DNA of 64,000 nt from positions 3,187,501 to 3,251,500 of the forward strand of contig JALIZF010001939.1 in assembly GCA_029948255.1 (NCBI GenBank), written 5' to 3'. Each line of letters opens with the position of its first letter. Position 1 is the first letter of the stretch. The position numbers and the translations under genes are program-made. Source of the DNA: Telmatactis stephensoni (taxonomy: Eukaryota > Cnidaria > Anthozoa > Actiniaria > Isophelliidae). Shown one piece after another: positions 1-12,384 of the stretch. The notes beneath the pieces are model-generated. The model was not told the DNA's origin. It did not search any database and saw only the letters and a list, made by a program, of their open reading frames with translations.

Positions 1-154
1 AATACTCGAAGTGCGAGTCTTGTTTAGCAAATACCCATGCGTCTTTTCGGTCTAGTCGTGTGGATTTTAAGACTCTGTTCTGGCGTTTTTGAAATAGATC
101 AGTATACAGTATTCAGTAGATCTTTCCTGAGTTCGTTTTTCTCTGTTTTTTTAG

Positions 155-3100
155 AGTATACTGGTACGTCTACAACATTGGGTGATCAGGATCAAGACAG
201 GTATACCATTAATTGATTAATGGTTCATCCATTCCTTCATTCATCCAGCCATCCATCCATCCATCCATCCATCCAGCCATCCAGCCATTCATTCATTCAT
301 TCATTCATTCATTCATTCATTCATTCATTCATTCATTCATTCATTCATTCATTCATTCATTCATTCATTCATTCATCCTTTTATTCATCTACTAACCTAT
401 AAATTTTCGTATAGAGAAAAGAGCCCAGTTCCAAAGCAGCCTGAGGTCGACCTAAGTACCGTCAATCTCGCAGAACTGATTGGTCGCATCAGACATCACG
501 TGTTAGTGAACAGAGTACGAGTAAGTAATGCACTATAAACTGTAAGACACATCACCCCGCCCTACAGCCTTCTCAGCCGGGGACGGGGGGGGGCTTACTT
601 TGGGGTACTCGCTTTGTCCAAGTGGTAGGGGTGATCGGAACAGAAGAAAGATGTTGTCCAGTCATTAATGAAATGATATCAGTACAAAATCACAGCTTAA
701 CAAACTTAATCTTTTTGGGAGTTGAGATCAACATGGCTCCAACAGCAATTTTATATGCGTACCTTTTAGGAGCCGTTTTCAAGACCGTCTGCCGATCACC
801 CCTACCACTTGGACAAAGAATACTCCCGCCCCCACCTCGGCCTTCTCAGTCCCAATTCCTCTGTACAAGGAATACGGCTGCGGCTACTACGAACGAACAA
901 TAGAATTGAAAGTGTAGATAAAACAAAGTTTATATGAAAAGGAACCAACACATGAAGTGTTAGCATAAAGGTTTACAGCTAATTAATATTACTAAATCAA
1001 TTTTTGTTCTACAAGGTCGAGGAGTTTTTCCAAGATTTTGATACTCTTCGTCATGGGTCCATCAGTAAAAGTCAGTTTAGACAGTGTCTGAACTTATTGG
1101 GTCAAAAAGACTTGACTCAAGCACAGTTTGAAGTGTTATCATTAGAGTATGCTGACCCTAAACGACCTGGCAATATCAAGTGGACACAGTTTCTCACTGA
1201 TGTAGAAATCGGTAAGTTATTCCAGATATCAGGTATTTATACAGTCAACTCTGTCCTACCTCCCACCTAACGTAAGCGACCGTTTTTTTTGTTTTGCTTT
1301 GTTTGTTGTTGTTGTTGTTGTTGTTGTTTTTGTAATCGTCGCTCACTCTTCTGGAACTTAATGTAAAGTTGATCTTTAGACACAACAAACCTAATTATTT
1401 TGTCTTGTTATTAGTTTTCACAAAACGTGGTCTTGAAAAGGAACCCACACATGAAGTACCAGCCATGGAAGCCTTTCATATGCCAAGGCCAGGCGCTCGC
1501 AGTAACCTAGCAACCGTAGAACACGAAGAGTTCCTTCAACAAATAATGCTGCGCATGCGTAAGAAAATTGAACAGCGTCGTATCTTGTGTAAACCAATCT
1601 TCCAAGACTTTGACAAGTGAGTAAAACAAATGGTTTTAGAGCTAATTTTGATAGGGAATTTCTCATAGCGTAACCAGCTACACCGTTCATCAGTCATTGG
1701 AGTAGAACATAATCAAGTTCACCTACGTTTTTACAAAGGTTTTACTTACTAACCTCACCCTTAAATGGAACCCTTCACGGTTGGAAACCGAGCCTAAATT
1801 CACTAAGACCTAGTTCAAACGTCGCATCTCACATGTGCTGAATTCAATGCAAATGAGATGATAATGAGAAGAAACAAAAGATTTGACTAATTTGCATTGA
1901 GTTTGGCGCATGTGAGATGCGACGTTTGAACTAGGCCTAACTTGTTTTAACATTGTTATCTTAACAGCCACAATAATGGTCACGTGACTAAGTCCCAGGC
2001 CCGTCAGTGTTTGCTTAATCTTGGTTTAACTAACGATGAACAAGAGATGAAGGTAGGGACAAACAACCATCAAATAATCATGGTTTTCATTGCGACGCAA
2101 GCATAAAGATCAAAATTATCCTTTTACTCGTGCTTGTCTTCCTTACAAGTGCTTGCATCCATATTATGTAGATCTCAATTAAGCGTGCGGCGCTAAGTGA
2201 AAACCAGACTACGGTACAAGTTAAAGCATTCTTGGTTAAATAGAAAGGACCATTAAGTCAATTTGAACTACACCCTGCTATGAAAAACCATTATAGCTCG
2301 AACACGTAGAGAAGACGTAGAGAGTAAGTAACGTAAAGAGCACCAATAATTGACGCACGTACCACGAATAATGTAAGAATGCATTTAAATGTGCGGGGAA
2401 CGATGGATAAGCCGAACACGTTAGACGTAAACGTAGACGATAACAGACGAACCGCTAGTAACGTAAGGGTTAGCGCATTCCATCGTAAGACTAACGTGAA
2501 GACTAACGCAATGTGCGTAGCTGCATTAGTGTTTACTGAGAAGATTTCGTATGTGTGAAAACGGCACTAACACGGCCATGGCACGGCAAAACACGGTCAC
2601 GGCACGGCAAAACACGGGCACGGCACGGCAAAACACGGTCACGGCACGGCAAGTTTCACACTCATACGGCTATATTTGACGGTATAAATTTTCCCAACAG
2701 GTGATAGAGGCCAAGTACTCCGATGATACTGGATTTAATTACATGGAACTGCTTGAACAACTTCAACCAACAGAAAAACCTGAACTGATGTACACCAAAC
2801 GATTAGAATTGCTTAAAACCGTCAACAGTAAATATATCCCTGACTGGGGAGACGATGATTTAGGGTTTATTATGCATAAGATCAAGTCTAAAGTCATGAA
2901 AGAAAGAATTCGTGTTATTGAATTCATGAAGGATTACGATAAACTGAGGACAGGACGAATGAGCAGAGTGAACTTTGCTCGAGCCATGGATTTGAGTTCA
3001 CTAGGACTGACAAAGATGGAAGTAGAGAAGATCATGGACGTGTAAGTATTCTTTTTAGTCTTTCAAACTTCTCTCACTCTTACAACCATTCTAATTATAA

Positions 3101-4354
3101 TTCCAAGTTACATGTAGTGTACCATGATTATTCTCACGGTTTTGTAACCATTCAAAGCAAAGTTCCGCTTTTCCGTTCGTCTGTACTGTAATATGCACAG
3201 ATGACGTCAAACCGTTAATTTTGACCTCTTTTGTGTATCTATTAGAGCATAGACCCATGATTAAAAGGAATCTATTTGTTTATATATTAGATAATATCCA
3301 TTGCACATTTCAACCAATCAGAGCGCGCGTAAGATTCAATGACGTCATCTATGCATGTGAACTGTTATTACATAATTTTCGACCACTAAGAGCGCGCGTA
3401 ATATATCAATCATCAAAAAGATATAGTGTGTCAGTCTAGCAACCATTCCAAGTTACATGTATAGTGCAGATTTATAGTGTGCCATAGTAAAAGTTGTCCG
3501 TCTCACAACTGTTGATCGTAAAAACCATCACAGTTCTAACAAAACCTTTTTTTTTAGATATGCGGCATATGGTTATCCTGGCTATATTAACTATCTGCAA
3601 TTCTCTGATGATATTGAGGAGATTTTTACCCTCAAACGTAAGTGTTTTGAATCGTTATTTGAGAAGTTTTTAGCCGGAGAGACGGAGAGGGAAGAGCGTG
3701 AAAAAAATATTGAGAAGGCGCGCATGTGTAGATTTAGAACACAGCAGGCAAGTTTTCTAATTCTTTATAAAATACAATATTGTTTTCGAGCACATTCAGT
3801 TTTCATTCACACTGACCAAAAATTCGGAAATGCGCAAACGCGCGCTGTGTGCAGATTTAAAGTTCGTAGTATACGCGTCCTTCAGCCAAAGAGAGCGTGT
3901 GTTATAAGATGGTTATTTTATAAAGAGAGCTCAATATATCTCGATTCTTTATAATTGATTATTTCACCTCGTTTTAGATTTGGAGAAGAACCCACTCGTG
4001 GTCCCTGAACAGTTTAACACACACGTTGAGAGCGAAAACAACAAACTTTTACCAGAAGCCGAAGAAATGCTCGAACGAGTAATGCATCGTTTGGCTGATC
4101 GTGTTCGTATCCGACGAATCCAGATCTTCCCACTGTTTGAAGACTATGATCGAGTCCATAACGGAACCGTTTCGCGTGGACAGTTCCATCGCGTACTCAG
4201 CGAGCTCGATCTTGGAGGACTTGTAAGCGCTAGAGAGTTTACAGTCATTTATCAGAAATTTGATGTAATTATTGGACTAAAACACGATTTTAACTACATT
4301 TCATTCTGCGATATGATCAACGACTACGCCAACTTTGAGTTTGGAATGCCTTGA
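155..4354 (+). CDS. EF-hand repeat protein, 3' part (5' end outside window)
   Basis: Eight exons join in frame: 155-200, 415-520, 1016-1211, 1415-1616, 1968-2052, 2701-3041, 3558-3637 and 3978-4354 (TGA). All have GT/AG borders and compatible phases, giving about 476 residues with no start codon in view. The protein is built of repeating blocks: a basic helix (for example RMRKKIEQRRILCKPIFQDF) followed by an EF-hand-like loop. Loops seen are DFDTLRHGSIS, DFDNHNNGHVT, DYDKLRTGRMS and DYDRVHNGTVS. Some lack the full set of calcium ligands, so calcium binding may be partial. I recognise the architecture (EFCAB6-like EF-hand proteins, often ciliary or flagellar) but cannot name the orthologue. 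A candidate AATAAA lies at 4451-4456. The gene ends tail-to-tail with the SLC17 gene. Confidence 0.85.
245..376. repeat. ATCC/ATTC tetranucleotide microsatellite
   Basis: A run of CATC units turns into about 25 ATTC units. It lies in the intron between EF-hand exons 155-200 and 415-520. Ile/His/Ser-rich reading frames across it are repeat artefacts. Confidence 0.95.
600..832. mobile_element. Short inverted-repeat (MITE-like) element
   Basis: About 26 bp starting TTTGTCCAAGTGGTAGGGG near 613 is repeated in inverse orientation near 791-817, with a weaker G-rich/C-rich extension outward. It is intronic in the EF-hand gene. No clear target duplication was found. Confidence 0.7.
1809..1935. mobile_element. 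127-bp MITE with 27-bp terminal inverted repeats
   Basis: The left end 1809-1835 begins CCTAGTTCAAACGTCGCATC. The right end 1909-1935 is its exact reverse complement. It is intronic in the EF-hand gene and has no coding capacity. Confidence 0.85.
2080..2207. mobile_element. MITE, TGGTTTTCA...TGAAAACCA family, copy 1
   Basis: The ends TGGTTTTCATTGCGACGCAA and, inverted, GCGGCGCTAAGTGAAAACCA mark a short foldback element. A second copy with nearly the same left end lies at 63692-63834. Confidence 0.65.
2571..2652. repeat. 21-bp GC-rich minisatellite
   Basis: About four copies of AAAACACGGTCACGGCACGGC lie just before the 2701-3041 exon of the EF-hand gene. Single bases vary between copies. Confidence 0.85.
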
Positions 4355-4811
4355 GTAACTTGCTAGTAAAGTTTTTTTTTCTCTCTCGTTTTTACTTGAA
4401 ATAGAAATGGATAAAAAGAATTTATAATGTGCAACAGTGAAAATCTGGGAAATAAATACTGTTTATTTTATTTTTTGAAGTTGTTCTTTGATAAGCTTTA
4501 TACCACGCCCAGGTTTCTGATCCCTAACGCTTAGTCATACCAAGTCCGAACAGGTATTTGACTCTAACCCTTGTTTTCCTAGCCCCTCCTCTAACCAATA
4601 TATCTGACAGCACTCCCCTATTAATTTCAATAATCCCAATATAATAATAATAATATAATCCCAATTCTGTTTAATTGAATAAAAATTTGTCCAAATGCAA
4701 CACCCATGGAACAATCTAGCTGTGTTTCTTAAAACTGAGTTCAACGATTGAAGCATTTCCATACAATCGGCGAGACAGAACAAAATCTACAATAGCTAGC
4801 TAGTGGTAATC

Positions 4812-4989
4812 TAGACTTGCTCCAAGTCTCGCTCGTTAATTTTTCCTGTTGCTTGGGCTTCCTGTGGTGCATTTTGGATTTCAAATCGGGCACTTCCGGT
4901 CAAATTACGACACAGGAAGCCCAAGGAATGGAAAATGACGAAGCCCAAAACAACGGAAAAATTAACGAGCGAGACTTGGAGCAAGTCTA
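4812..4989. mobile_element. Mutator-type palindromic MITE with 9-bp target duplication
   Basis: Terminal repeats of about 35 bp begin TAGACTTGCTCCAAGTCTCG on the left and end with the exact reverse complement on the right. The 9-bp GTGGTAATC flanks both sides (4803-4811 and 4990-4998). TSDs of 9 bp are typical of Mutator-like elements. The interior carries GGGCTTCCTGTGG at 4855 and its inverse at 4911. It sits between the convergent EF-hand and SLC17 genes. Confidence 0.88.
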
Positions 4990-5374
4990 GTGGTAATCAA
5001 ACCATGCGAGAGTCCTGCATGAGCGTCCACATTTTTCTGTGATCGTACCGATCCGAGGTTTAGAGACGTAATGCGCGTCATTGCGTTGTCCCGTATCTTA
5101 TATACAGGCATTTCCTGTGCATTGGGAAGAATTTTACAGGCAAAATCGGTGCATCGCAACCAGCAAATTACAAATTTTGTTTTGATTTTGGATTTTTCTG
5201 AGCTGTCAATCAGTTTGGGAGCGGAGCTTCTCTCAATTCAACCAATCACTGAACGAGTTCGTGAAAGCTCCGCCCCCAAGAATGATGGACGGATATCTTA
5301 CCGACGTTGGAGGTCGCGATGTAACGATTTTCGCTGTAATTCACTGTAGATGCAACTAATTACGATCTCTAAGC

Positions 5375-8300
5375 TCAAATTCGATTTATACTTTGTGTGG
5401 TTTGTGCAGAATTGTCATCAGATGGATAAAGAAGTGGCTTCCTTGGATCACGTACAATATCAACTTCTTGAAAACGTTCATCTTCTGGTGTATTCCATGG
5501 TTGTTCTTTACCAGATCCTAACAGGGCAAATGATATTCCACCAATAACCCATATAGCTGCTGAGATATAAAAGACTTTCTGCCATTGATGACGCGTTGGC
5601 TAAAGAAAGTAATGAAGGATACGTTATACAGATGATACAAACTGTACTAGTTAAAGGGAAATGCTCGCATACTTTTTATTTCACCATCTCAAATCCACAG
5701 TCCGCCCCTCCTTCTTCTCCTTCCCTCCCTCCCTTCCTCTCCCTCCGTCACTCCCCTCTGTTCCCCTTCACTCCGTCCTTTTCTCCACCCAACCACCCTC
5801 CAAAAATTAACTTAAATTTTCAGGTTTTTCTTGTACTCCACACGCCTTAATAGATAAAAAAATAGACGAAACTCTTATAGTTATAACCTACCTTATTATT
5901 AGTAAGCCAGCCAGTAACCAGAGGTGAAATAATACCTGACGTGGTGCCAAAAGTATTAGAAATACCCGTTAATAGCCCAGCAAAGCGAGGAGCAATGTCT
6001 AAACTATTAACAGTCACTAGACTCAGCCCGTCAAAACCAACTGCTAAAGATATCAAGACAATAGCCAACGTCCTGCCCTCTCTTCCAACGAAACTTGTAG
6101 CCAGCAGAAGAAGTCCAGGGATTACACATGCTGCCAACACAAACGACATGTTACCAGGGTTACAAACAACGTAAAGATCCGGTAATATGGGCAATAGTAT
6201 TATGCAACATTTCACGTAATACCCGATTATTATAACTTAGTCTGATATAATTTCACTCTAGAAAAGGGAGTGAATGCGGAAAAAAACGCTAAGAAACATT
6301 TTACTTTTGCGAAACATTTGATGCGTTTTCAGTCAAAAACGAAAATTTCAGCCCGGGCTGAAAATCGTCATGTAATCGGTACCTTAGGTATAATAATGAA
6401 GATAACTACGATATTTAAGATACACAGCCAATAGCGCTCCTCACGTTGACGTAAGCCTTTATCATTCATGTGCCAACCAGAAAGTGATTGGCTATTTTTT
6501 CAAAAGAACTTGTGCCTGTTATTGTGAAAATGGTTGGACATTAGCATTACAATTCGTTTGTTAGTCAACAGTGACAAGCGCTATTATCATACATACCTCC
6601 CACAGCAGATATTTTTCTGATTTCAGTGACAGATACAAATTTCTTCGAGACAAAGAAATCACCATAGAAACATAACAAAGAGGTGAAGAAGCCAATGATG
6701 TACGGTATTGACGACATGAAACCATCCTAAGAAATATATTTTTACAACACTTGATACTAATCTCGCGATCTGATTGGTTGATTAGAGTGTGTCAATAAGA
6801 GGACAGACACACTGCTGACGCGTTTCAGCGCGCGCGCTCGTTCTGTTGCTCCGTTTGAAAAGGATTTTTTAACTTTTATCATTATGATCATTATCTGTGT
6901 TCGTCTACCACCAGATCGTAACGTTATCACCTACGTCCAGATATGACGTCGTCACCTACACAAGATCAAGACGCCATCACCTACACCAGATCATGGCGTC
7001 ATTACCTACCCCAGATCATGACGTCGTCACCTACACCAGATCATGACGTCATCACCTACACCAGGTCATGACGTCATCACCTACACCAGGTCATGACGTC
7101 ATCACCTACACCAGATCATGACGTCATCACCTACACCAGATCATGACGTCATCACCAAATATCACTTGGCAATACCACAAGCAACAATACATGCATAAAT
7201 AACATCTTTTTACTGAATGTCGAAGTTACCAAAATCTATTAAACGCGATCCTCAGAACGTTTTACTTTCTCTTCAATGTCTAGTTTTGGATTGTTATGCC
7301 CTCCTTTCGTTGTTCCATATTTAATCTCCTAGATCTCTCAGCTACAACAACAACTTTCCCAAAAATGGCTGTCCGGCTTAAGGTTCAAAAGTATTTTTGA
7401 AACGCGTCCCTTACCTGTAAAATTCCAAATCCTAGGACATCTTTACAGTACGATGGTAAAGCGGTAAGCAGTGTGTAATAACACCAACTGGAACAGAAAA
7501 TTTCTGTAACAAAAGCATAGACAGCAGGCGACTTGATAATGGATGACCAGGGAATTGGATGTTTCTGACAACAAGATATATAAATGATTTTCTCCACTTT
7601 GACAAGTCAAAAGGCAGTGCTGAATTATATATTGACTAATTACTTGTCAATATATAATTGGTGCATTAATAATAATTAATAATTAATAACTAATAATATA
7701 TAATATGCATTTTAAAACATGCAAGGTGAAAATTACAAGTTGAATGAACATGCAGTACAAGGATTCATAACACCCGAACACTTGGTACAACTTTTCTTAC
7801 ACGCGTTTTCTTGTTGCACGCGTACAACAGCAAAATTACAACCTGCGCTTCTATGTCTGCAATGATGCGCACAACAGCTTGTAGCTCTCCAAAATGAAAT
7901 GCGAAGTAACCGCATACCACAAGATGCGTACAATATTGCAACAAAAGTTGTGACATCCTCAAAACGTATTGCTGTATGCAATATGTTAAAACAAGAGAAA
8001 TATGCATCGAATGTACGTGTTGGGACAAACAAAAAACTCGACGTGTTCTTCACCCCTCATTTTGTTTCGTCGTTTCGTTCATCATTTCTGATTCTTCTTT
8101 TGACGAAAGTTCTTCCTTGCTTTTCTACTGAATGCAAACAAAATTGTATCATACCTTGACGAGTTTATCCTGTGATGCTCCTATAGTTGTTACAATGTAT
8201 TCTTTTTCCTCTGGTGATATTCGTGGGTGAATTGTTGGTTTTTCAAACACTAGTAGTATCCATGATATGTACCATATTATTCCAAACGAACCTTGCAGCA

Positions 8301-8521
8301 ACAAAAAAGCGCTCAATCAAAACATCAATCTTTCATAAGCATGATGATGATGATGGTGATGATGAGTGATGATTGGACTGATGATGATGACTGATGGTGC
8401 TGATGATGGTGATGGTGGTGTGGTGATTGGTGATGAATGGTGCTGATGATGATGATGTGATGGTGATGATGGTGATGATGGTGATGGATGGTGATGATGA
8501 TGGTGATGATGGTGATGATGG

Positions 8522-8552
<31 letters not shown>

Positions 8553-11500
8553 GATGGATGCATTGGATGTGATGATGGAGATGATGTTATGATGGTGATA
8601 ATGATGATGATTGTAATGATGATGATGACAATGATGATGACGTTTTTATCTAATCTCCACACATACTTCTAATACACACTATGCAAGGTCATCTGTAACA
8701 ATGCCGATGTCTTGAGAACAAGTCAGAGCTCAGTTATTCAGACAATGGGGTGCCATTAACCCAGGGTTTAAAACACTAATGGTATGATCCCTGTCCAAAT
8801 ATATGCGAGTAGTCCCTCCCCACCCCCCTTGAGCCTTCTACCCTTTTACTTTTTCAATATTTCTAGGGTAGTTATCATTATTAAGAGGTTCATCAAGTCT
8901 AACATATACTTACCGAATATATAGAATACAGAAGGCCATCCACCAAGAAAACTTGAAGCACATAGAATACCTGATATCTGCTGTGATATAATAGTCCCCA
9001 AACTTATACCTAAGTATTAACCATTCATACTAATATAAGTAGTTTTGAGAGTTCCTATTAAACACCCTTTAAAATTAAAATCCTCCCCTTGATTCAAATG
9101 GTTGAAAGTTTAGTTTGTTTAGGTTTCCTTTCCAACGAAGGCAGGATCACCACAACTACAGCTTTCTACAGTAACTGTGGGCCCTATAGTAAAGTGGGCA
9201 GGGGCGTAGCGAGGCCTGAGCAAAAGGGGGAGGGGCAATTTTCTTGAGATCAAGTTCCTGCTAAAATATGCTAATTTCCCCATGAAAAATGACAAGAGCA
9301 TCTGGGAATTTGTCTGGCATCGAGAAACAAAAACAAATTTTGTCCTAGTGCAGATTATGCTTGAGATAACATTTAAATATTGTGAATTAAATAAAAGTAA
9401 AACTTTAAAGTAATGTCATTGACATCATCCTGCAGATGACAGCTCAAGCCCAAAAATTTTAGGGGGGGGGGGGGGGGGGCATGCTGGCAACTCCATGGCC
9501 CACTCTCCCTGAGTACTGGTGTGGGTTCTTTAACATCCCTTCAGTGCAAGGATAGTGTAGTGTAGTAGTTTTGGAGAGACAGGGACCCATGGCGCAACAT
9601 TCTTATACTGAAAGGATGTGTTTTTGGGGCGATCAAGCAGTGTAATGGGAACTTGATGGGTGCAGTTCTGACTCAAAATGAACTTGAAACCATTATCTCA
9701 AAGAAGAAATAGAAATAAATAAACTAAAGTACCTGCAAGTGCAATGTTATACATTGTGCATCGTTCTAAAGGTGGAGCCCAGCTGCTAAATAATTCCTGT
9801 ACTGCAGGGAACGTCACACCCTAGAAACAAAGTGTTGTTATGTCATACTCTTTCCAAACTAAAACACCATGAATGTGAATAAAAATGCTTAGAAGGATGA
9901 ATGGATCATGGCTTAAAAGGAGGGAAAGGGAGGGGAGAACTAGGGAGGATGGAAAGAAGGGAAAGACAGAAAGAAGGAAGGAATAATTATAATACTAATA
10001 ATCTTTATTGAGGAAGCTTTTTCATTTACCATGATTTTTTTCAAAAAGGTCCTCAATTTTCAAAAAGGATGGAAGGAAGGAAGGAAGGGAAAAGGGAATG
10101 AAGGAACCTACAAATAAATGATTAAAGATTTATCATGCATATGTCATTACAAATACCTCTCCTAGTCCTTCTATTACTCTTACAGCTACTAATACACCAA
10201 CACCTTGACCTGCTGCCCAGGGAGTCAACAATGTAAATACAGAAGTACAAAGGACACCCAGACCAAATAAATGTTTGCCACCAAACCTTGATGCCAGCCA
10301 TCCCCCAGGTATTTGAGTGATTAAATAACCATAGAAGAATGAACTCAGAATAACACCTGTAAAATTGAAATTCAATGTATTATTAGCATCCTGTTTCAAA
10401 TCTCAACACAGGAAACCCAAAGTACTTCATGGGATTTATTTATTCATTTACAATTCTTAAAAGCCAATGATATCAGAGTATTACTAGAAGTACTTTTCCT
10501 CCCCTAGGCTTTATCTTTCACTTCAAAGATGCTGTCTTAGTACAAAATTGGTGGAATTCTTCAAAAACTACAAATAAGTTACCTTGTGTCTCTTCATTCC
10601 AATTGAATTTTTTACTCTGAAATCAGGAAAAATGACTTGTCATCATCAATACTGGCCTCACCACCCTAGGCATAGATTTAGTGGATTGATGCAGGGGGTG
10701 CACACCCCCTCCCACGACGTCAACTTTGGTCCCTTTTTTCAATATGTTCTAAAAATATCCTGTGAATCCGGAGTTAATGCATAGATTTTAGGCTTATTCA
10801 CATAGATTGTAATTATTTAAAAATAAATAAATATATAACTGTTTATTTAAGTGTCCAAGTCTTCTAGCGCTTGCGATCTAATTGTCGGACACTGTACTCT
10901 CACACACACACTACCTTTACATTAAAGTCCCTATGACACCTATTTTTTTCTTTTCAAACTCAGTTCTTTTCTGGGAATATAGTTGAGGTCTTTTTGTTTT
11001 ACTTTTGAACACTCCATATTTTTTTAGATATAAAGGTTTCAAATTTCAAAATGCAAATTTGATGACGTCAGGGGAGTTATCATTTATTATACAAAACCAA
11101 GATGACTTGAAATACTCTTATTTTTTCATTTGGAAATATTTATTTCCGTTGGTAAAGCCTGTGTTTGAGTAAAACATCTGGTTGTGGAATTTAAGACCTC
11201 TTTTAGTAAAATCCATGAGAAGCTGGTGATGATGACTCCACTGATGTCATCACATTTGCATTTTGAAATTTGAAACTTTTATATCTCCGAAAATACGGAG
11301 TATTCCAAAATGGGATAAAAAGATCTCAACTATATTCCCAGAAAAAAAGATGAGTTTGAAAATAAAAAAATATGTGTCATATAGGGTCTTTAAGTATTTT
11401 GCAAATACACCTGTAATTACTCGACTATCATTTTGATTTTTGCTGAGGGAGGAAAAACCGGAGAACCCGGAGAAAAACCCCTCGTGACATGGTAGAGAAT

Positions 11501-11964
11501 CACACATCAAACAAACTCAATTCACATATGATCCAGGCGCTCGGGTTGCGACTCGAACCTTGGACCAGTGTTGAAAGGCCAGCGCTCTAACCGCTCGGCC
11601 AACATGCCACCCATATTTGATTGTTTCTTTGTGTCTATTTGACTATTAGACGTTTAAAAAACTATTGGTTTGAATTTTTAAATTGCGTTGTATTTACCTT
11701 GAAATAGTGAACTGTCGTTCTTACCTGACTACCTTCAAGTAGTTTTGTATCTTCATAATCTCTTGTCCTGCTGTCAAGGTCAGTAGAATTGACCATGACT
11801 ACAAGAGCAACACTGAGATTTGCTCGTAAAGCATACACCACGGTAAATCCTAAACAGACAAGAATTGATAGAGTGTATCGACATGGTACGCCACATTTAT
11901 GGTTTATAGAACGGCGGGTTTTATCACTCGAGACGACAGCAATATTGTTTGCAACGTTCTCCAT
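5375..11964 (-). CDS. SLC17-family (sialin-like) anion transporter
   Basis: Major-facilitator transporter of the SLC17 group, which includes the lysosomal sialic-acid/H+ symporter sialin and the vesicular glutamate carriers. Nine exons join in phase: 11964-11725, 10390-10157, 9820-9733, 9009-8914, 8291-8155, 7564-7415, 6726-6597, 6130-5892 and 5599-5375, giving 512 aa, the usual family length. The N-terminal stretch [20 protein letters not shown] followed by ANLSVAL strongly resembles sialin, including the Arg equivalent to the Salla-disease position. [19 protein letters not shown] and [14 protein letters not shown] are family signatures, and NST just after the first helix is a likely glycosylation site. 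An in-frame upstream ATG at 12021 would add 19 residues. Substrate cannot be assigned from sequence; sialin-like is my best call. Confidence 0.92.
6907..7156. repeat. 25-bp minisatellite carrying tandem CRE (TGACGTCA) sites
   Basis: About ten copies of a 25-bp unit (core TCATGACGTCATCACCTACA) lie in the SLC17 intron between exons 7564-7415 and 6726-6597. Perfect TGACGTCA palindromes start at 7044, 7069, 7094, 7119 and 7144, exactly one per unit. The leftmost copies are degenerate (TGACGTCG, TGGCGTCA). Confidence 0.95.
8338..8645. repeat. GAT/GGT-rich trinucleotide microsatellite
   Basis: Imperfect (GATGAT/GGTGAT)n tract, intronic in the SLC17 gene between exons 9009-8914 and 8291-8155. The Asp/Met-rich and Ile/Ser-rich frames on the two strands are artefacts. 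Confidence 0.95.
9190..9505. mobile_element. Possible hAT-type MITE remnant with 19-bp G run
   Basis: GGCAGGGGCGTAGCGAGG near 9197 resembles hAT-type termini, and a run of about 19 G at 9461-9479 ends near a GGCCCACT segment. I could not define the right terminus. Confidence 0.35.
10922..11393. mobile_element. TTAA-flanked foldback element
   Basis: The left end AGTCCCTATGACACCTATTT and, inverted, the right end (GTGTCATATAGGGTCT) form terminal repeats; homology continues inward about 65 bp to the TATTCCCAGAA region. Both outer edges are TTAA (10922-10925 and 11390-11393), the duplication produced by piggyBac-type insertion. It lies in SLC17 intron 1 and encodes no transposase. Confidence 0.75.
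11400..11612 (-). mobile_element. tRNA-derived SINE with conserved central domain
   Basis: Read on the minus strand, a tRNA-like head starts near 11610 with an A-box-like TGGCCGAGCGGTT and a B-box-like GGTTCGAGTCG. It is followed by a body containing TTCTCCGGGTTCTCCGGTTT, close to the central-domain sequence shared by tRNA-SINEs in many invertebrates. The acceptor stem does not close, so it is not a working tRNA. It sits in SLC17 intron 1, directly beside the TTAA element. Confidence 0.75.
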
Positions 11965-12189
11965 ATTAAACCATTGCGTGTGAATATGTAATGCACGTGA
12001 CTTCGCGTAACCTCTTTCCAATTAATGTCTCACGCAAGATACATAGTTCGGGCTTCCTGTTTTATTTTTTTGTTTGTTTGTTGTTTCCTGTTTTTTGTTT
12101 GTCTGTTTGTTTGTTTGTTTTGTTGTTGTTGTTGTTGTAAGTTGTTTTTTGATTCATAAGATAGACGTCTCTTCTATGCTGTTTCTTTT

Positions 12190-12245
12190 TTCAGATATTT
12201 AATCCGAGCTTTTGGGTTCCAGACCAATCATCAGGGAGAAATGTT
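12190..12245 (-). mobile_element. Possible Penelope-like element terminal fragment
   Basis: On the minus strand the segment CCCTGATGATTGGTCTGG followed by ACCCAAAAGCTCGG resembles the CTGATGA-hairpin-GAAAGC ends of Penelope-like elements, also seen at 56402 and 57133. The expected GAAA is changed, so it is likely degenerate. Confidence 0.4.
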
Positions 12246-12384
12246 ACAAACGTTCTTCGATCAACCTCTACTCACAAACATATACTTAAAGTTGTTTTTT
12301 GTCGTTGTTTATTTATTTATTTTTTTCACCACAGGAAACCCAATTAAGGAACTGCACGAACTTCCTTACTTTGCCCTCAGGGTT

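Noticed and set aside
213..402. Two 60-codon frames across the ATTC repeat
   Set aside because: Tetranucleotide repeat translated in several frames; no start context or splice support.
7723..8160. Frames of 86-106 codons between SLC17 exons
   Set aside because: Intronic; no similarity to the transporter and no consistent phase with flanking exons.
8333..8672. Asp/Met-rich and Ile/Ser-rich frames of 81-109 codons
   Set aside because: Products of the GAT/GGT microsatellite inside an SLC17 intron.
11530..11612. A tRNA gene on the minus strand
   Set aside because: A- and B-box-like sequences are present, but the acceptor stem does not pair and a SINE body follows.
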